From Rhodospirillales bacterium (lineage in GTDB: Bacteria; Pseudomonadota; Alphaproteobacteria; Reyranellales; Reyranellaceae), in assembly GCA_947466085.1 (NCBI GenBank), contig CANIEC010000006.1, positions 1-64,000 of the forward strand: a DNA stretch of 64,000 bases, written 5' to 3'. The notes beneath the pieces were generated by a model. It had not been told where the DNA came from and made no database searches. It worked only from the letters and a program-made list of their open reading frames with translations. The stretch's first letter is position 1; each line of letters opens with the position of its first letter. The position numbers were made by a program, and so were the translations under genes. Positions 41,485-49,728 of the stretch are shown here, piece by piece.

Positions 41485-42339
41485 ATGCTTGATCGTTGCG
41501 ACCGCGTCCAGATCGCCGTGCACGACGCCGCCAAGGCGGCGCAGCGCTTCGGCCAGTTGCTCGGCAGCCAGGTGTCGCGGCACGACCATAGCCGCCACCT
41601 CTCGGCCAGGCGCACCATCCTCGCCGTCGGCGAGAGCGAGTTCGAGCTCTGCGAGGCCGACGGCGCCGGTCTCACCCAGGATTTCCTGAGCCGGCGCGGC
41701 GAGGGGCTGATGACGGCGGGCTACTGCACCGCCGACCTCGACGGCATGGTGAAGCGCTGGGAAGGACTCGGCATTCCCTACGACCGCGACAACGAGCAGC
41801 TCTATCTCTCGGCCGAGACGACTTTCGGCCTCCCGATGGTGATCTCGGAGAGCACCTACCGGCCGCGGGTCGGCCCGGTGTCGTTCCTCTACGAAACCAC
41901 CAATACGCTGATCAGCGACTGGCGCCGCGTCGCCGCGGTCTACGCCGGCCTGTTCGGCCTCGAGCCGTCGCGCTTCAGCGAGATCGGCAGCGAGCGCTTC
42001 GGCTATATCGGCACGCTCACTCTGTTCGATCCGCCCAACCGGCTCGACCGCATCGAGCTCAGCCAGGTCACCGACAACATCCATGCGATGGGCCGCTTTG
42101 CCCATAAGCACGGCGACTCGCTCTACATGTGCTACGTCGAGGTCCACGACTGGCCGAACGTTCGCCAACGCCTGCTCGACGCCAATGCGCGTTACACGCC
42201 GCGTGGTTCCGATCCGGTGACCGATCCCGATGGCGGCTGGATCCATCCGAAGGAACTGCACGGGCTGCTGCTCGGCGTCTCACGCACCGGGCTCGCGTGG
42301 GACTGGTCGGGCCGCGAAGAATTGGTGCCCCCGGCATGA
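41485..42339 (+). CDS. VOC (glyoxalase/bleomycin resistance/dioxygenase) superfamily protein
   Basis: The product is 284 aa with two VOC-type halves: RVQIAVHDAAKAAQRFGQLL at the start, and SDWRRVAAVYAGLFGLEPSR in the second half, ending with GGWIHPKELHGLLLGVSRT. Metal-binding His/Glu positions are plausible (VQIAVHD, HPKELHGL). Such proteins act as isomerases, lyases or dioxygenases; the reaction here is unknown. It follows gshA by 14 bp and overlaps the next gene (ATGA). Confidence 0.85.
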   Translation: MLDRCDRVQIAVHDAAKAAQRFGQLLGSQVSRHDHSRHLSARRTILAVGESEFELCEADGAGLTQDFLSRRGEGLMTAGYCTADLDGMVKRWEGLGIPYDRDNEQLYLSAETTFGLPMVISESTYRPRVGPVSFLYETTNTLISDWRRVAAVYAGLFGLEPSRFSEIGSERFGYIGTLTLFDPPNRLDRIELSQVTDNIHAMGRFAHKHGDSLYMCYVEVHDWPNVRQRLLDANARYTPRGSDPVTDPDGGWIHPKELHGLLLGVSRTGLAWDWSGREELVPPA

Positions 42340-42905
42340 GTCTTTTCAAGAGTTCTGGTATGACCCGTCGTTCGTTCGTTTTCACCGCTCCGGCCCTGTC
42401 GGCGGTGCCGACGGTCGCGTACGCGCAGCCGGCGGAGTGGCAGACCGTGGTCGGCCCCGACCTGCGCTTCCGGCTGGAGATGCCGGTGCCGGTCAACAAG
42501 ACCTCGTCGGGCGAAAAGGAAAAGGGACATGCCGGCGAGAGGATCGCCTGGGCCTCCAAGCGCGCCGACGAGATGTTCGACTTCGACTATGTCGACTACG
42601 ACCCCGGCTGGTTCTCGTCCAAGGACAGCAAGGTGATGGCGCGCGAGTTGGGGCGCGGCGAGGCCGAGAAGGCCTTCCCGCGCGCTCAGTTCAAGTATGT
42701 GCTCGACGAGCCGGTCACCCTGCAGGGCTGGGACGGCTATGCGCTCGACATCGCCGACCAGCAAGGCGCGCTGGTGATGATGCGTACCTACATCGTAAAG
42801 GACCGGCTCTATCGCCTGCTGGTCACGGCGAAGAACGACGAGGAGACGAAGGCGGCCGCCGCGCGTTTCCTCGGCTCACTCAGGTTGGCGGAGACCAAGA
42901 GCTAG
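42336..42905 (+). CDS. Hypothetical exported protein
   Basis: The product is 189 aa from ATG 42336, overlapping the VOC stop; a second ATG at 42360 gives a cleaner N-terminus. The Tat-like leader MTRRSFVFTAPALSAVPTVA ends with AYAQP. The mature part (PDLRFRLEMPVPVNKTSSG, ALDIADQQGALVMMRTYIVK, FLGSLRLAE) resembles PsbP/DUF-type small periplasmic domains, but I cannot name a family. It is probably in one operon with gshA, the VOC gene and the PanE-like gene, the last starting one base after it. Confidence 0.75.
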   Translation: MSLFKSSGMTRRSFVFTAPALSAVPTVAYAQPAEWQTVVGPDLRFRLEMPVPVNKTSSGEKEKGHAGERIAWASKRADEMFDFDYVDYDPGWFSSKDSKVMARELGRGEAEKAFPRAQFKYVLDEPVTLQGWDGYALDIADQQGALVMMRTYIVKDRLYRLLVTAKNDEETKAAAARFLGSLRLAETKS

Positions 42906-42906
42906 G

Positions 42907-43893
42907 ATGCGTATCTGCATTTTCGGCGCCGGCGCCATTGGCGGCAACTATGCGACGCGTCTCGCGGCGGCGGGCAACGAGGTCTCCGTCGTGGCGCGCG
43001 GCCCCCATCTCGAGGCGATCCGCGCCAACGGCCTCACGCTTCTGACAGGCGACAAGACGATCGTCGCCAAGGTCGCGGCCAGCGACCGGCCGGCCGATCT
43101 CGGCCCGCAGGACGTGGTGATCTCGACCTTGAAGGCGTCCAGTCTTTCGGCAATCGCCGACACCGTCGCGCCGCTGCTTGGCCCTGGCACGCCCGTGGTG
43201 TTCGCACAGAACGGCATTCCCTGGTGGTACGGCCACGGGCTGGGCAAGGACCGGCCCAAGGCGCCCGACCTGTCGCGGCTCGACCCCGGCGGCGCGCTGC
43301 TCAGGACCGTCGGCTTCGACCGCACGCTGGGCGGCGTCATCACGTCGTCAAATCATGTCATCGAGCCCGGCGTGGTGCGCAACATCTCGCCCGAGCGCAA
43401 CGTGCTGTGGGTCGGTGAGCCCGACGACCAGCAGACGCCGCGCATCACCAAGCTGCGCGAGACCCTGATCGCGGCCGGCATTTCCTCGCCCTCGACGACC
43501 GACATCCGCTACGACATCTGGCACAAGCTGATGGCCAACTTCACTGGCTCGACGCTGTGCCTCATTCTGCGCCAGCCTACGACCATCCAGGCGACGCCGA
43601 TGGTCAATCGCCTGGCGCGCCGCGCCCATGCCGAGGCGCTGGCCATCGCCGCCGCGAACGGCGTCGTGCTCGACGATTCGCCCGAGGTCCGCTACGGGCC
43701 AAAGCGCGTCTATCCCGATCACCGCCCGTCGATTTTGCAGGACTACGAAGGCGGTCGTCCGATGGAGGTCGAGGCGATCGTGCGTGCTCCACTTGCCTTT
43801 GCGCGCGCCGCCGGCGTCGACACGCCCACGCTCGACGCCATCGAATCGATCGCCGTCAGCCTGGCCGAATCAAAAGGCCTCTATCGCTCCTGA
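42907..43893 (+). CDS. Ketopantoate reductase family (PanE/ApbA-like) NADP-dependent dehydrogenase
   Basis: The product is 328 aa. The NADP fold starts with CIFGAGAIGGNYATRLAAAG. AQNGIPWWYGHG and the helical second domain (KLMANFTGSTLCLIL) fit the family. Catalytic Lys (IWHKLMAN) and Glu (MEVEAIV) positions are present. It may be ketopantoate reductase for pantothenate synthesis or another 2-oxo acid reductase; this longer form with the NGIPWWY stretch is often not the biosynthetic PanE. A strong hairpin spans its stop codon. Confidence 0.88.
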   Translation: MRICIFGAGAIGGNYATRLAAAGNEVSVVARGPHLEAIRANGLTLLTGDKTIVAKVAASDRPADLGPQDVVISTLKASSLSAIADTVAPLLGPGTPVVFAQNGIPWWYGHGLGKDRPKAPDLSRLDPGGALLRTVGFDRTLGGVITSSNHVIEPGVVRNISPERNVLWVGEPDDQQTPRITKLRETLIAAGISSPSTTDIRYDIWHKLMANFTGSTLCLILRQPTTIQATPMVNRLARRAHAEALAIAAANGVVLDDSPEVRYGPKRVYPDHRPSILQDYEGGRPMEVEAIVRAPLAFARAAGVDTPTLDAIESIAVSLAESKGLYRS

Positions 43894-43923
43894 GAGCTTG
43901 CTCGATACGCCCACAAGCTCTCA
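43891..43923. terminator. Bidirectional terminator-like hairpin between PanE-like gene and tldD
   Basis: TGAGAGCTTG and CAAGCTCTCA form a perfect 10-bp stem with a 13-nt loop. The left arm begins with the PanE-like gene's own TGA. The gene on the other side is convergent. No T-run. Confidence 0.55.
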
Positions 43924-43965
43924 GGGTGAGGGAAGTGGGTCGCTAAAGATGCAAAGCCTTGGGCC

Positions 43966-45411
43966 TCAGGTCGCGGTGCCGCCGACCGTCAGCGCGTCGA
44001 TGCGGAGGGTGGGCTGGCCGACGCCGACGGGGACGCCCTGGCCGTCCTTGCCGCAGGTGCCGATACCGGGGTCGAGCGACATGTCGTTGCCGACCATGCC
44101 GACGCGGGTCAGCGCCTCGGAGCCGGCGCCGATCAGGGTCGCGCCCTTGACCGGGCGGCCGATCTTGCCGTCCTCGATCAGGTAGCCCTCGGTCACGCTG
44201 AACACAAATTTGCCCGACACGATGTCGACCTGGCCGCCGCCGAAGTTGGCGCAGTAGAGGCCCTTTTTCACGGAGGCAAGGATCTCTTTTGGATCTTTGT
44301 CGCCGCCCAGCATGAAGGTGTTGGTCATGCGCGGCATCGGCGCATGAGCATGGCCCTGGCGGCGGCCGTTGCCGGTCGGCTTCACGCCCATCAGGCGGGC
44401 GTTCATGCGGTCCTGCATCAGGCCGACCAGGCGACCGTCCTCGATCAGCACGTTGCGCTGCGTCGGCGTGCCTTCGTCGTCGATGGTGAGCGAGCCACGG
44501 CGGTCGTTCAGCGTGCCGTCGTCGACCACGGTGACGCCGGGCGAGGCGACCATCTCGCCCATCAGGTGGGTGAACATCGAGGTCTTCTTGCGGTGGAAGT
44601 CGCCTTCCAGCCCGTGTCCGACGGCCTCGTGCCACAGCACGCCGGACCAGCCGGCGCCCAGCACGACCGGCATCTCGCCGGCCGGCGCGTCAACGGAGTC
44701 GAGGTTGACCAGGGACTGCCGGATCGCCTCGTCGGCCTCCTTCTGCCAATAAGACGGCAGGAAGATGTCGCCATAGGCGGCGCGGCGGCCGCTGCCGGTG
44801 CTGCCGGCCTCCATGCGCGTGCCGTCGGCGCAGACCACGCTGACGTTCAGCCGCACCAGCGGGCGCACGTCGGCGGCGCGCCAGCCGCCCGCGCGCACGA
44901 TCTCGACGACCTGCCACGAGCCCGACAGCGAGACCGAGACCTGGCGGGCCTTCGGCTCCTTGCCCCGGACGTAGGCGTCGATTTCCTGCATCAGCGCGAC
45001 CTTCCGCGCGAAGGGCACGCCATCGATCGGATTGTCATCGGCATAGAGCAGCCGGTTGGTGCCGCGCGGCGATTCGTCGGAGGTGCCGCCGCGGCCGGAG
45101 CGCACGGTCTTCACCGTCTCGGTCGCCCGCTTCAGCGCCTGCTCGTCGAGCGCCGAGGCGTGCGCGAAGCCCGTCACGTCGCCCGCCACCGAGCGCAGGC
45201 CGAAGCCCTGCGACGTGTCGTAGGACGCGCTCTTCAGCTTGCCATCGTCGAACGACAGGCTCTCGCTCTGGACATACTCGAGGAACAACTCGCCGTCGTC
45301 GGTGCCGGCCAGCGCGTCGTCGACCATCTTCTCGGTCTTGCGCTTGTCGAGCGCTCCCTTGCCGAAGAACAGGCCGTCGGCGGTGGCGAGATGGTTGATC
45401 GATTTGCTCAT
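43966..45411 (-). CDS. tldD: Metalloprotease TldD
   Basis: The product is 481 aa from ATG 45411. The zinc site HEAVGHGLEGDFHRKKTS (HExxxH type) is intact. Other TldD features are the N-terminal FLEYVQSESLSFDDGKLK and the C-terminal GGGQVDIVSGKFVFSVTEGY. TldD works with TldE/PmbA as a protease that degrades unfolded small peptides, matures microcins and can act on antitoxins. No TldE gene is in the window. It is the last of a minus-strand run behind two quinone oxidoreductases, from which a gene remnant separates it. Confidence 0.95.
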   Translation of the reverse strand: MSKSINHLATADGLFFGKGALDKRKTEKMVDDALAGTDDGELFLEYVQSESLSFDDGKLKSASYDTSQGFGLRSVAGDVTGFAHASALDEQALKRATETVKTVRSGRGGTSDESPRGTNRLLYADDNPIDGVPFARKVALMQEIDAYVRGKEPKARQVSVSLSGSWQVVEIVRAGGWRAADVRPLVRLNVSVVCADGTRMEAGSTGSGRRAAYGDIFLPSYWQKEADEAIRQSLVNLDSVDAPAGEMPVVLGAGWSGVLWHEAVGHGLEGDFHRKKTSMFTHLMGEMVASPGVTVVDDGTLNDRRGSLTIDDEGTPTQRNVLIEDGRLVGLMQDRMNARLMGVKPTGNGRRQGHAHAPMPRMTNTFMLGGDKDPKEILASVKKGLYCANFGGGQVDIVSGKFVFSVTEGYLIEDGKIGRPVKGATLIGAGSEALTRVGMVGNDMSLDPGIGTCGKDGQGVPVGVGQPTLRIDALTVGGTAT

Positions 45412-45435
45412 GGGGAACCTTTCCGACTTCGCGTC

Positions 45436-45547
45436 ATCCGGTCTTCGTATTGTCATCCTTCGCCACGCTCAGGACGACATCAAGGCCTCGGACGGCACGG
45501 ACAATCTTTTCAAGATGGGCATTGGCTTTCCTGCGTGCAAGCGACGC
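45436..45547 (-). pseudogene. 3' remnant of a quinone oxidoreductase gene joined to repeat-like DNA
   Basis: Directly after the stop of the quinone oxidoreductase at 45548 the same frame continues as LARRKANAHLEKIV and onward. This resembles the C-terminus of the other paralogue at 46482 (LAHMKANAHFGKIVLVV). The nucleotide match spans about 45 bp at roughly three quarters identity by eye. After it the sequence turns into a short stretch like common intergenic repeats (CTGAGCGTGGCGAAGGATGA) before a TGA. I read it as a leftover of a lost or recombined third paralogue. Confidence 0.5.
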
Positions 45548-46471
45548 TCACCGCAGTTTGAGCACCAGCTTGCCCTTGAGGTGACGGCTGGCACTGACCC
45601 GCAGCGCATCCGCCGCCTGGGCCAGGCTAAATTCAGTAATCGGAGGTACGCGAACGGCGCCGATGCGATGAAGCTCCACGATGCGTTCGAGGTGCGCGCG
45701 GGTGCGGGGAACGGCGGGCCGCAAGGCGGTGACATCGTCGCGGTCGGGCTTGGGTGCCTGGGCACCCGAGGCGATGAAGGCCGCGCGTCCACCAGGCTTC
45801 AGAACCGAAAACGATCGCATCGCGACGTCGCCGCCCACGGTATCGAACACGGCATCGCAATCGCTTGCCGCCTTGGTGAAGTCGGTCGAATTGTAATCGA
45901 TGACCCGATCGGCGCCGATCTCGCGCAGATATGGCGCGTTGGCAGCGCTTGCCGTGGTGATGACATGGGCGCCGATATGCTTGGCGAGCTGAATGGCGAA
46001 GCTCGCCACGCCGCCAGCACCGCCTTGGATCAGGATCGTTTCGCCTTTCTGCAGCTTCAGGGCGTTTTCGATGGTGCACAAAGCCGTAAGGCCAATAAGC
46101 GCCAAGGCCGCAGCTTCGACATGCGTGAGCGTCGCTGGCTTCCTCGCAACGATGGCCGCGCCAATTGCCAGCTTCTCGACATAGGTGCCGTCGCGGCCGG
46201 TTTCCAGGACACCGAACACCTCGTCGCCGACACGCAAGTCCGACACGCCGTCGCCAAGCGTCGCGACAACGCCGGAGAAGTCGCGTCCCAGGCTCAAGGG
46301 AAAGCGGGGCTGACCGGGATATTCACCGGCGCAGACTTTCGCGTCGGCGCCGTTGATGCTGGCAGCCGCCGTCTCGACGACGATCTGGCCCGGGCCGGCG
46401 ACGGGATCGGGGAGGTCACCGACGATCAGAACCTCGGGTCCGCCGAATTTTTCGATGTATGCGGCTTTCAC
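45548..46471 (-). CDS. Zinc-independent quinone oxidoreductase / NADPH:enone reductase (MDR superfamily), paralogue 2
   Basis: The product is 307 aa from GTG 46471, with GAGG ten bases upstream. The QOR signatures are ASINGADAKVCAGEYPG, LGRDFSGVVATLG, and the NADP-binding ILIQGGAGGVASFAIQLAKH. Cysteines for zinc are absent, as usual in QOR. It ends KGKLVLKLR. It reduces quinones or enones with NADPH. It lies 10 bp after the stop of paralogue 1 and is co-transcribed with it. A remnant of similar sequence follows it. Confidence 0.9.
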   Translation of the reverse strand: MKAAYIEKFGGPEVLIVGDLPDPVAGPGQIVVETAAASINGADAKVCAGEYPGQPRFPLSLGRDFSGVVATLGDGVSDLRVGDEVFGVLETGRDGTYVEKLAIGAAIVARKPATLTHVEAAALALIGLTALCTIENALKLQKGETILIQGGAGGVASFAIQLAKHIGAHVITTASAANAPYLREIGADRVIDYNSTDFTKAASDCDAVFDTVGGDVAMRSFSVLKPGGRAAFIASGAQAPKPDRDDVTALRPAVPRTRAHLERIVELHRIGAVRVPPITEFSLAQAADALRVSASRHLKGKLVLKLR

Positions 46472-46481
46472 GAGGTACCTC

Positions 46482-47453
46482 TCAGACGACCAGTACGATC
46501 TTCCCAAAATGGGCATTGGCCTTCATGTGCGCAAGCGCGGCGGCGGCCTCGGACAGGGGGAAGGTCTTGTCGATCGGCAGGCTGAGCTTGCCTTCCTCGA
46601 TGGCCGTCCACAGGTCCTTGCGGGCGGCCTGCACGATGTCGCGCACCTCCTCGGGGCTGCGGGTGCGGAAGGTGACGCCGATATAGTCGATGCGCTTCAG
46701 CGCATGCAGGTCGAAGTTAAACTCGCCCTTCATGCCGCCCAGCCGGCCGACATTGACGATGCGCCCGAGGATGGCGGCGGCCTCCATGTTCTGGTTCATC
46801 ACGCCGCCCGAGACCTGGTCGACGATCAGGTCGACGCCCTTGCCGCCAGTCGCCTCCTTGACCTTCTCCGGCCATTTCGGGTCGCGCGTGTCGATCGCCA
46901 CGTCGCAGCCGAATTCGCCGAGTCGCGCGCGGCGGCCGTCGTTGGTCGAGCTGCCCAGCACGACCGAGGCGCCCATGATCTTGGCGATCTGCATACCGAG
47001 CAGGCCGACGCCCGAGCTGGCACCCTGGATCAGCACGGTCTCGCCTTTCTTGAGGCGGCCGGCGCCGACCAGCGCATTGTGCATGGTCTGCACGGCGACG
47101 GGCATGCAGGCGGCCTGCTCGTAGCTCATGTTGTTGGCCGGGATCTTGTGGGCACGGCCGGCGTCGGTGATGGCGTATTCGGCGAAGCCGCCGGCCGCCG
47201 AGCTCATGACCCTGTCGCCGGGCTTGAAGTCCTTTACGTCCGGGCCGACCGCCTCGACCTCGCCGGCGCACTCCAGGCCGACGATGGTGCCGGGGCCGCC
47301 GATGCGGCCGTGCGCATGGCCGGAGGCCACCGCGAGGTCGGCGCGGTTGAGCGACGCCGCCTTCACCTTGATCAGGATCTCGTTGGCCTTGGGGGCGGGC
47401 TTGGGGGCGTCTGTGTACTGGACACCCTGATCGGTGACGACGGCTGCCTTCAT
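46482..47453 (-). CDS. Quinone oxidoreductase / NADPH:enone reductase (MDR superfamily), paralogue 1
   Basis: The product is 323 aa from ATG 47453 with GGGAGA upstream. Signatures are ASLNRADLAVASGHAHG, GLECAGEVEAVG, and the NADP motif VLIQGASSGVGLLGMQIAKI. It is close to the PIG3/TP53I3-like group of MDR enzymes. It ends HFGKIVLVV, the sequence echoed in the remnant at 45.5 kb. A perfect 17-bp inverted repeat lies just upstream of its start. Confidence 0.92.
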   Translation of the reverse strand: MKAAVVTDQGVQYTDAPKPAPKANEILIKVKAASLNRADLAVASGHAHGRIGGPGTIVGLECAGEVEAVGPDVKDFKPGDRVMSSAAGGFAEYAITDAGRAHKIPANNMSYEQAACMPVAVQTMHNALVGAGRLKKGETVLIQGASSGVGLLGMQIAKIMGASVVLGSSTNDGRRARLGEFGCDVAIDTRDPKWPEKVKEATGGKGVDLIVDQVSGGVMNQNMEAAAILGRIVNVGRLGGMKGEFNFDLHALKRIDYIGVTFRTRSPEEVRDIVQAARKDLWTAIEEGKLSLPIDKTFPLSEAAAALAHMKANAHFGKIVLVV

Positions 47454-47480
47454 GGCGGATCTCCCGGGAACGGTTTGATG

Positions 47481-47497
47481 ATTCAGGGATCCTGAAT
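47481..47497. promoter_or_regulatory. 17-bp perfect inverted repeat upstream of the quinone oxidoreductase gene
   Basis: ATTCAGG-gat-CCTGAAT lies 28 bp before ATG 47453, within the 65-bp gap after the NTF2-like gene. The symmetry and position suit a repressor operator for the quinone oxidoreductase pair. Confidence 0.45.
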
Positions 47498-47518
47498 AGC
47501 AGGCAGAGGGCCGGGGGC

Positions 47519-47950
47519 CTATGCCTGCGCCACGCCCTTCACGTATTTCTTGACGATCGTTTCGTCGGGCGGGTAGTGGGCGGGCTGGACCGGCGTGATC
47601 TGCGCCTGGATGCACTTCCACGCACCGTCCTCGCGGACATAGACGTCGGTGTACATCGTCATGCCGACGGTCTCGACGCCGTCCTTCAGGCGCACGCTCC
47701 TGTTGGTCGAGCGCAGCAGGGCGGTGTCGCCGAACACGTCAATCTTCTCGTCGCGATAGTCGAAATAGGGGATGCGGGCGGGATCGAAGCCATGCTCCCA
47801 GTCCGCGAGATAGTCGGCGCGGCTGACGCGCGCGCCCGCCGGCGAGATGCAGATGAAGTCCTCGTGCAGGATCGCATCGTGTCCGGCCACGTCGTTGGTG
47901 ATGAAATTGTGGATGAACCTTGCGTTCAGCGCGCGCAGCTCCGCCGTCAT
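47519..47950 (-). CDS. SnoaL/NTF2-like fold protein
   Basis: The product is 143 aa. The NTF2-like pattern is ARFIHNFITNDVAGHDAILH, DFICISPAGARVSRADYLAD, then DVFGDTALLRSTNRSV and YTDVYVREDGAWKCIQAQ. Members are small ketosteroid-isomerase-like enzymes or ligand-binding proteins. GAGGAGG lies five bases before ATG 47950. A perfect 24-bp palindrome overlaps its promoter region. It probably leads the transcript with the quinone oxidoreductases. Confidence 0.88.
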   Translation of the reverse strand: MTAELRALNARFIHNFITNDVAGHDAILHEDFICISPAGARVSRADYLADWEHGFDPARIPYFDYRDEKIDVFGDTALLRSTNRSVRLKDGVETVGMTMYTDVYVREDGAWKCIQAQITPVQPAHYPPDETIVKKYVKGVAQA

Positions 47951-47973
47951 GGGAACCTCCTCGTTGGTTGGAT

Positions 47974-47997
47974 AACCATATAACCAGTTATATGGTT
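47974..47997. promoter_or_regulatory. Perfect 24-bp AT-rich palindrome (operator) before the NTF2-like gene
   Basis: AACCATATAAC (47974-47984) and GTTATATGGTT (47987-47997) are perfect 11-bp arms around CA. It lies 24-47 bp before ATG 47950, over the likely promoter. This AT-rich word stands out in a GC-rich genome. Such sites are typical of dimeric MarR-, TetR- or GntR-type repressors; the regulator itself is not in the window. Copies of CCAAC flank it on both sides. Confidence 0.75.
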
Positions 47998-48021
47998 AAG
48001 TCCAGCGTGGTTGGTTGATGA

Positions 48022-49563
48022 CTACGCGATCTTGCTCGCCATGCCCTGCCAGTAGCGGTCGCGCAGCAGGCGCTTGTAGAGCTTGCCGGTCGGATGGCGT
48101 GGCAGCTCCTCTTCGAAGTCGACGCTGCGCGGGCACTTGATGGCCGAGAGGTGCTGCTTGCAGTAGGCGATCAGTTCCTCCGCAAGTGCCGGGCTGGCCT
48201 CAGCCATGTCGCGCGGCTGGACGACGGCCTTCACTTCCTCGCCAAAGTCGGCGTTGGGCACGCCGAACACGGCGCAATCCATCACCTTCGGATGGTTGAT
48301 CAGAAGGTTCTCGCACTCCTGCGGGTAGATGTTCACCCCGCCGGAGATGATCATGAAGGCCTTGCGATCGGTGAGATGCAGGAAGCCGTCGGCATCGACA
48401 TAGCCCACGTCGCCCAAGGTGCTCCAGCCCTTGGAATGGCGCGACTCGGCGGTCTTCTTGGGGTCGTTGTGATATTCGAACGGGCGGCCCTCGGCGAAAT
48501 AGACCGTGCCGGATTCGCCCGTCGGCAGTTCGTTGCCCTCGTCGTCGCAGATCTTGAGCTTGCCGACGATGGCGCGGCCGACCGTGCCCTTGTGCGCCAT
48601 CCATTCCTGGGAGTTGCACATGGTGAGGCCGTTGCCTTCGGTGCCGCCGTAATACTCCCAAACGATCGGTCCCCACCACTCGATCATCGCTTCCTTGGTC
48701 GGAATCGGGCAGGGCGCGGCGGCGTGGATGGCGCACTTGAGAGACGAGACGTCGTACTTCGCGCGCACTTCCTCGGGCAGTTTGAGGAAGCGGACGAACA
48801 TGGTCGGCACGACCTGGGTGTGCGTGATCCGATGCCTGGGGATCAGCGACAGATATTCCTCGGCGTCGAAATGCTCCATGATCACCGAGGTGCCGCCCAG
48901 CCGCATGACGCTCATGTTGAAGCGCAGCGGAGCCGCATGATAGAGCGGCGCCGGCGACAGATAGACCGTGTTGCTATCGATGCCGTAGAGCCTGCGGCTG
49001 ACCGCCAGCAGCGGATTGTCGAAGTCGATCGGCTGCTTCTCGACCACCGGCATGACGCCCTTGGGCCGCCCCGTCGTTCCCGACGAATAGAGCATGTCGT
49101 GGCCGGCCGTCTCGTCGGCGATGGGCGTCGCGGGAAAGCGCGCTACCGCATCCTCCCAGGACGCGTAGCCGGGGATCGTGCCGTCGATCATGTAGCGGTG
49201 CGGCGCGCCCTTCATCAGCGGCACCAGCTCGGCGGCCTTGTCGGCCAGCGCCTTCGAGGTGACGAACAGGTGAGCGCCGCAGTCGGTCACGATATAGTCG
49301 ACCTCGGCGGCGGTGAGGCGCGAGCTGATCGCCGTGTAGACCAAGCCCGAGCGCTGGGCGCCCCAGCAGATCTCGAAGAAGCGCGGATTGTTCTCGAGGA
49401 AGATCGCGACATGGTCGCCGGCCTGGAGGCCGAGCGAGCGGAAGAGCTGCGCGATGCGGTTGGACTGCTCGTCGAGCTGGCGATAGGTCACCGTCTCGCC
49501 GCTGCCGGCCATGATGTAGGCGGGCTTGTCGGGATGGGTGCGGGCATGATGATAGGGATGCAT
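48022..49563 (-). CDS. Acyl-CoA synthetase (AMP-forming)
   Basis: The product is 513 aa from ATG 49563. Motifs are the ATP-binding YSSGTTGRPKG, EYYGGTEG, GDVGYVDADGFLHLTDR and the catalytic Lys in PRHPTGKLYKRLL. It belongs to the fadD/long-chain or aromatic acyl-CoA ligase group, and substrate specificity is unclear. It lies upstream of, and in the same direction as, the NTF2-like and quinone oxidoreductase genes, but the palindrome in between suggests a separate promoter for those. Confidence 0.93.
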   Translation of the reverse strand: MHPYHHARTHPDKPAYIMAGSGETVTYRQLDEQSNRIAQLFRSLGLQAGDHVAIFLENNPRFFEICWGAQRSGLVYTAISSRLTAAEVDYIVTDCGAHLFVTSKALADKAAELVPLMKGAPHRYMIDGTIPGYASWEDAVARFPATPIADETAGHDMLYSSGTTGRPKGVMPVVEKQPIDFDNPLLAVSRRLYGIDSNTVYLSPAPLYHAAPLRFNMSVMRLGGTSVIMEHFDAEEYLSLIPRHRITHTQVVPTMFVRFLKLPEEVRAKYDVSSLKCAIHAAAPCPIPTKEAMIEWWGPIVWEYYGGTEGNGLTMCNSQEWMAHKGTVGRAIVGKLKICDDEGNELPTGESGTVYFAEGRPFEYHNDPKKTAESRHSKGWSTLGDVGYVDADGFLHLTDRKAFMIISGGVNIYPQECENLLINHPKVMDCAVFGVPNADFGEEVKAVVQPRDMAEASPALAEELIAYCKQHLSAIKCPRSVDFEEELPRHPTGKLYKRLLRDRYWQGMASKIA

Positions 49564-49728
49564 GACGGTCGCATATGAGCCGACGGAAAGGGCGCTCGCA
49601 AGCGTTGTGCTCTGTTCCGCTCTTCGGCTGCCTCCTGACCGGCACGGACCCGAACTTCGATGGCGCCTACACGATTCATCGGGCCAGCTTCTCATGTATC
49701 ATCCGTCGTTTCAGGACATGGTGAGCCG

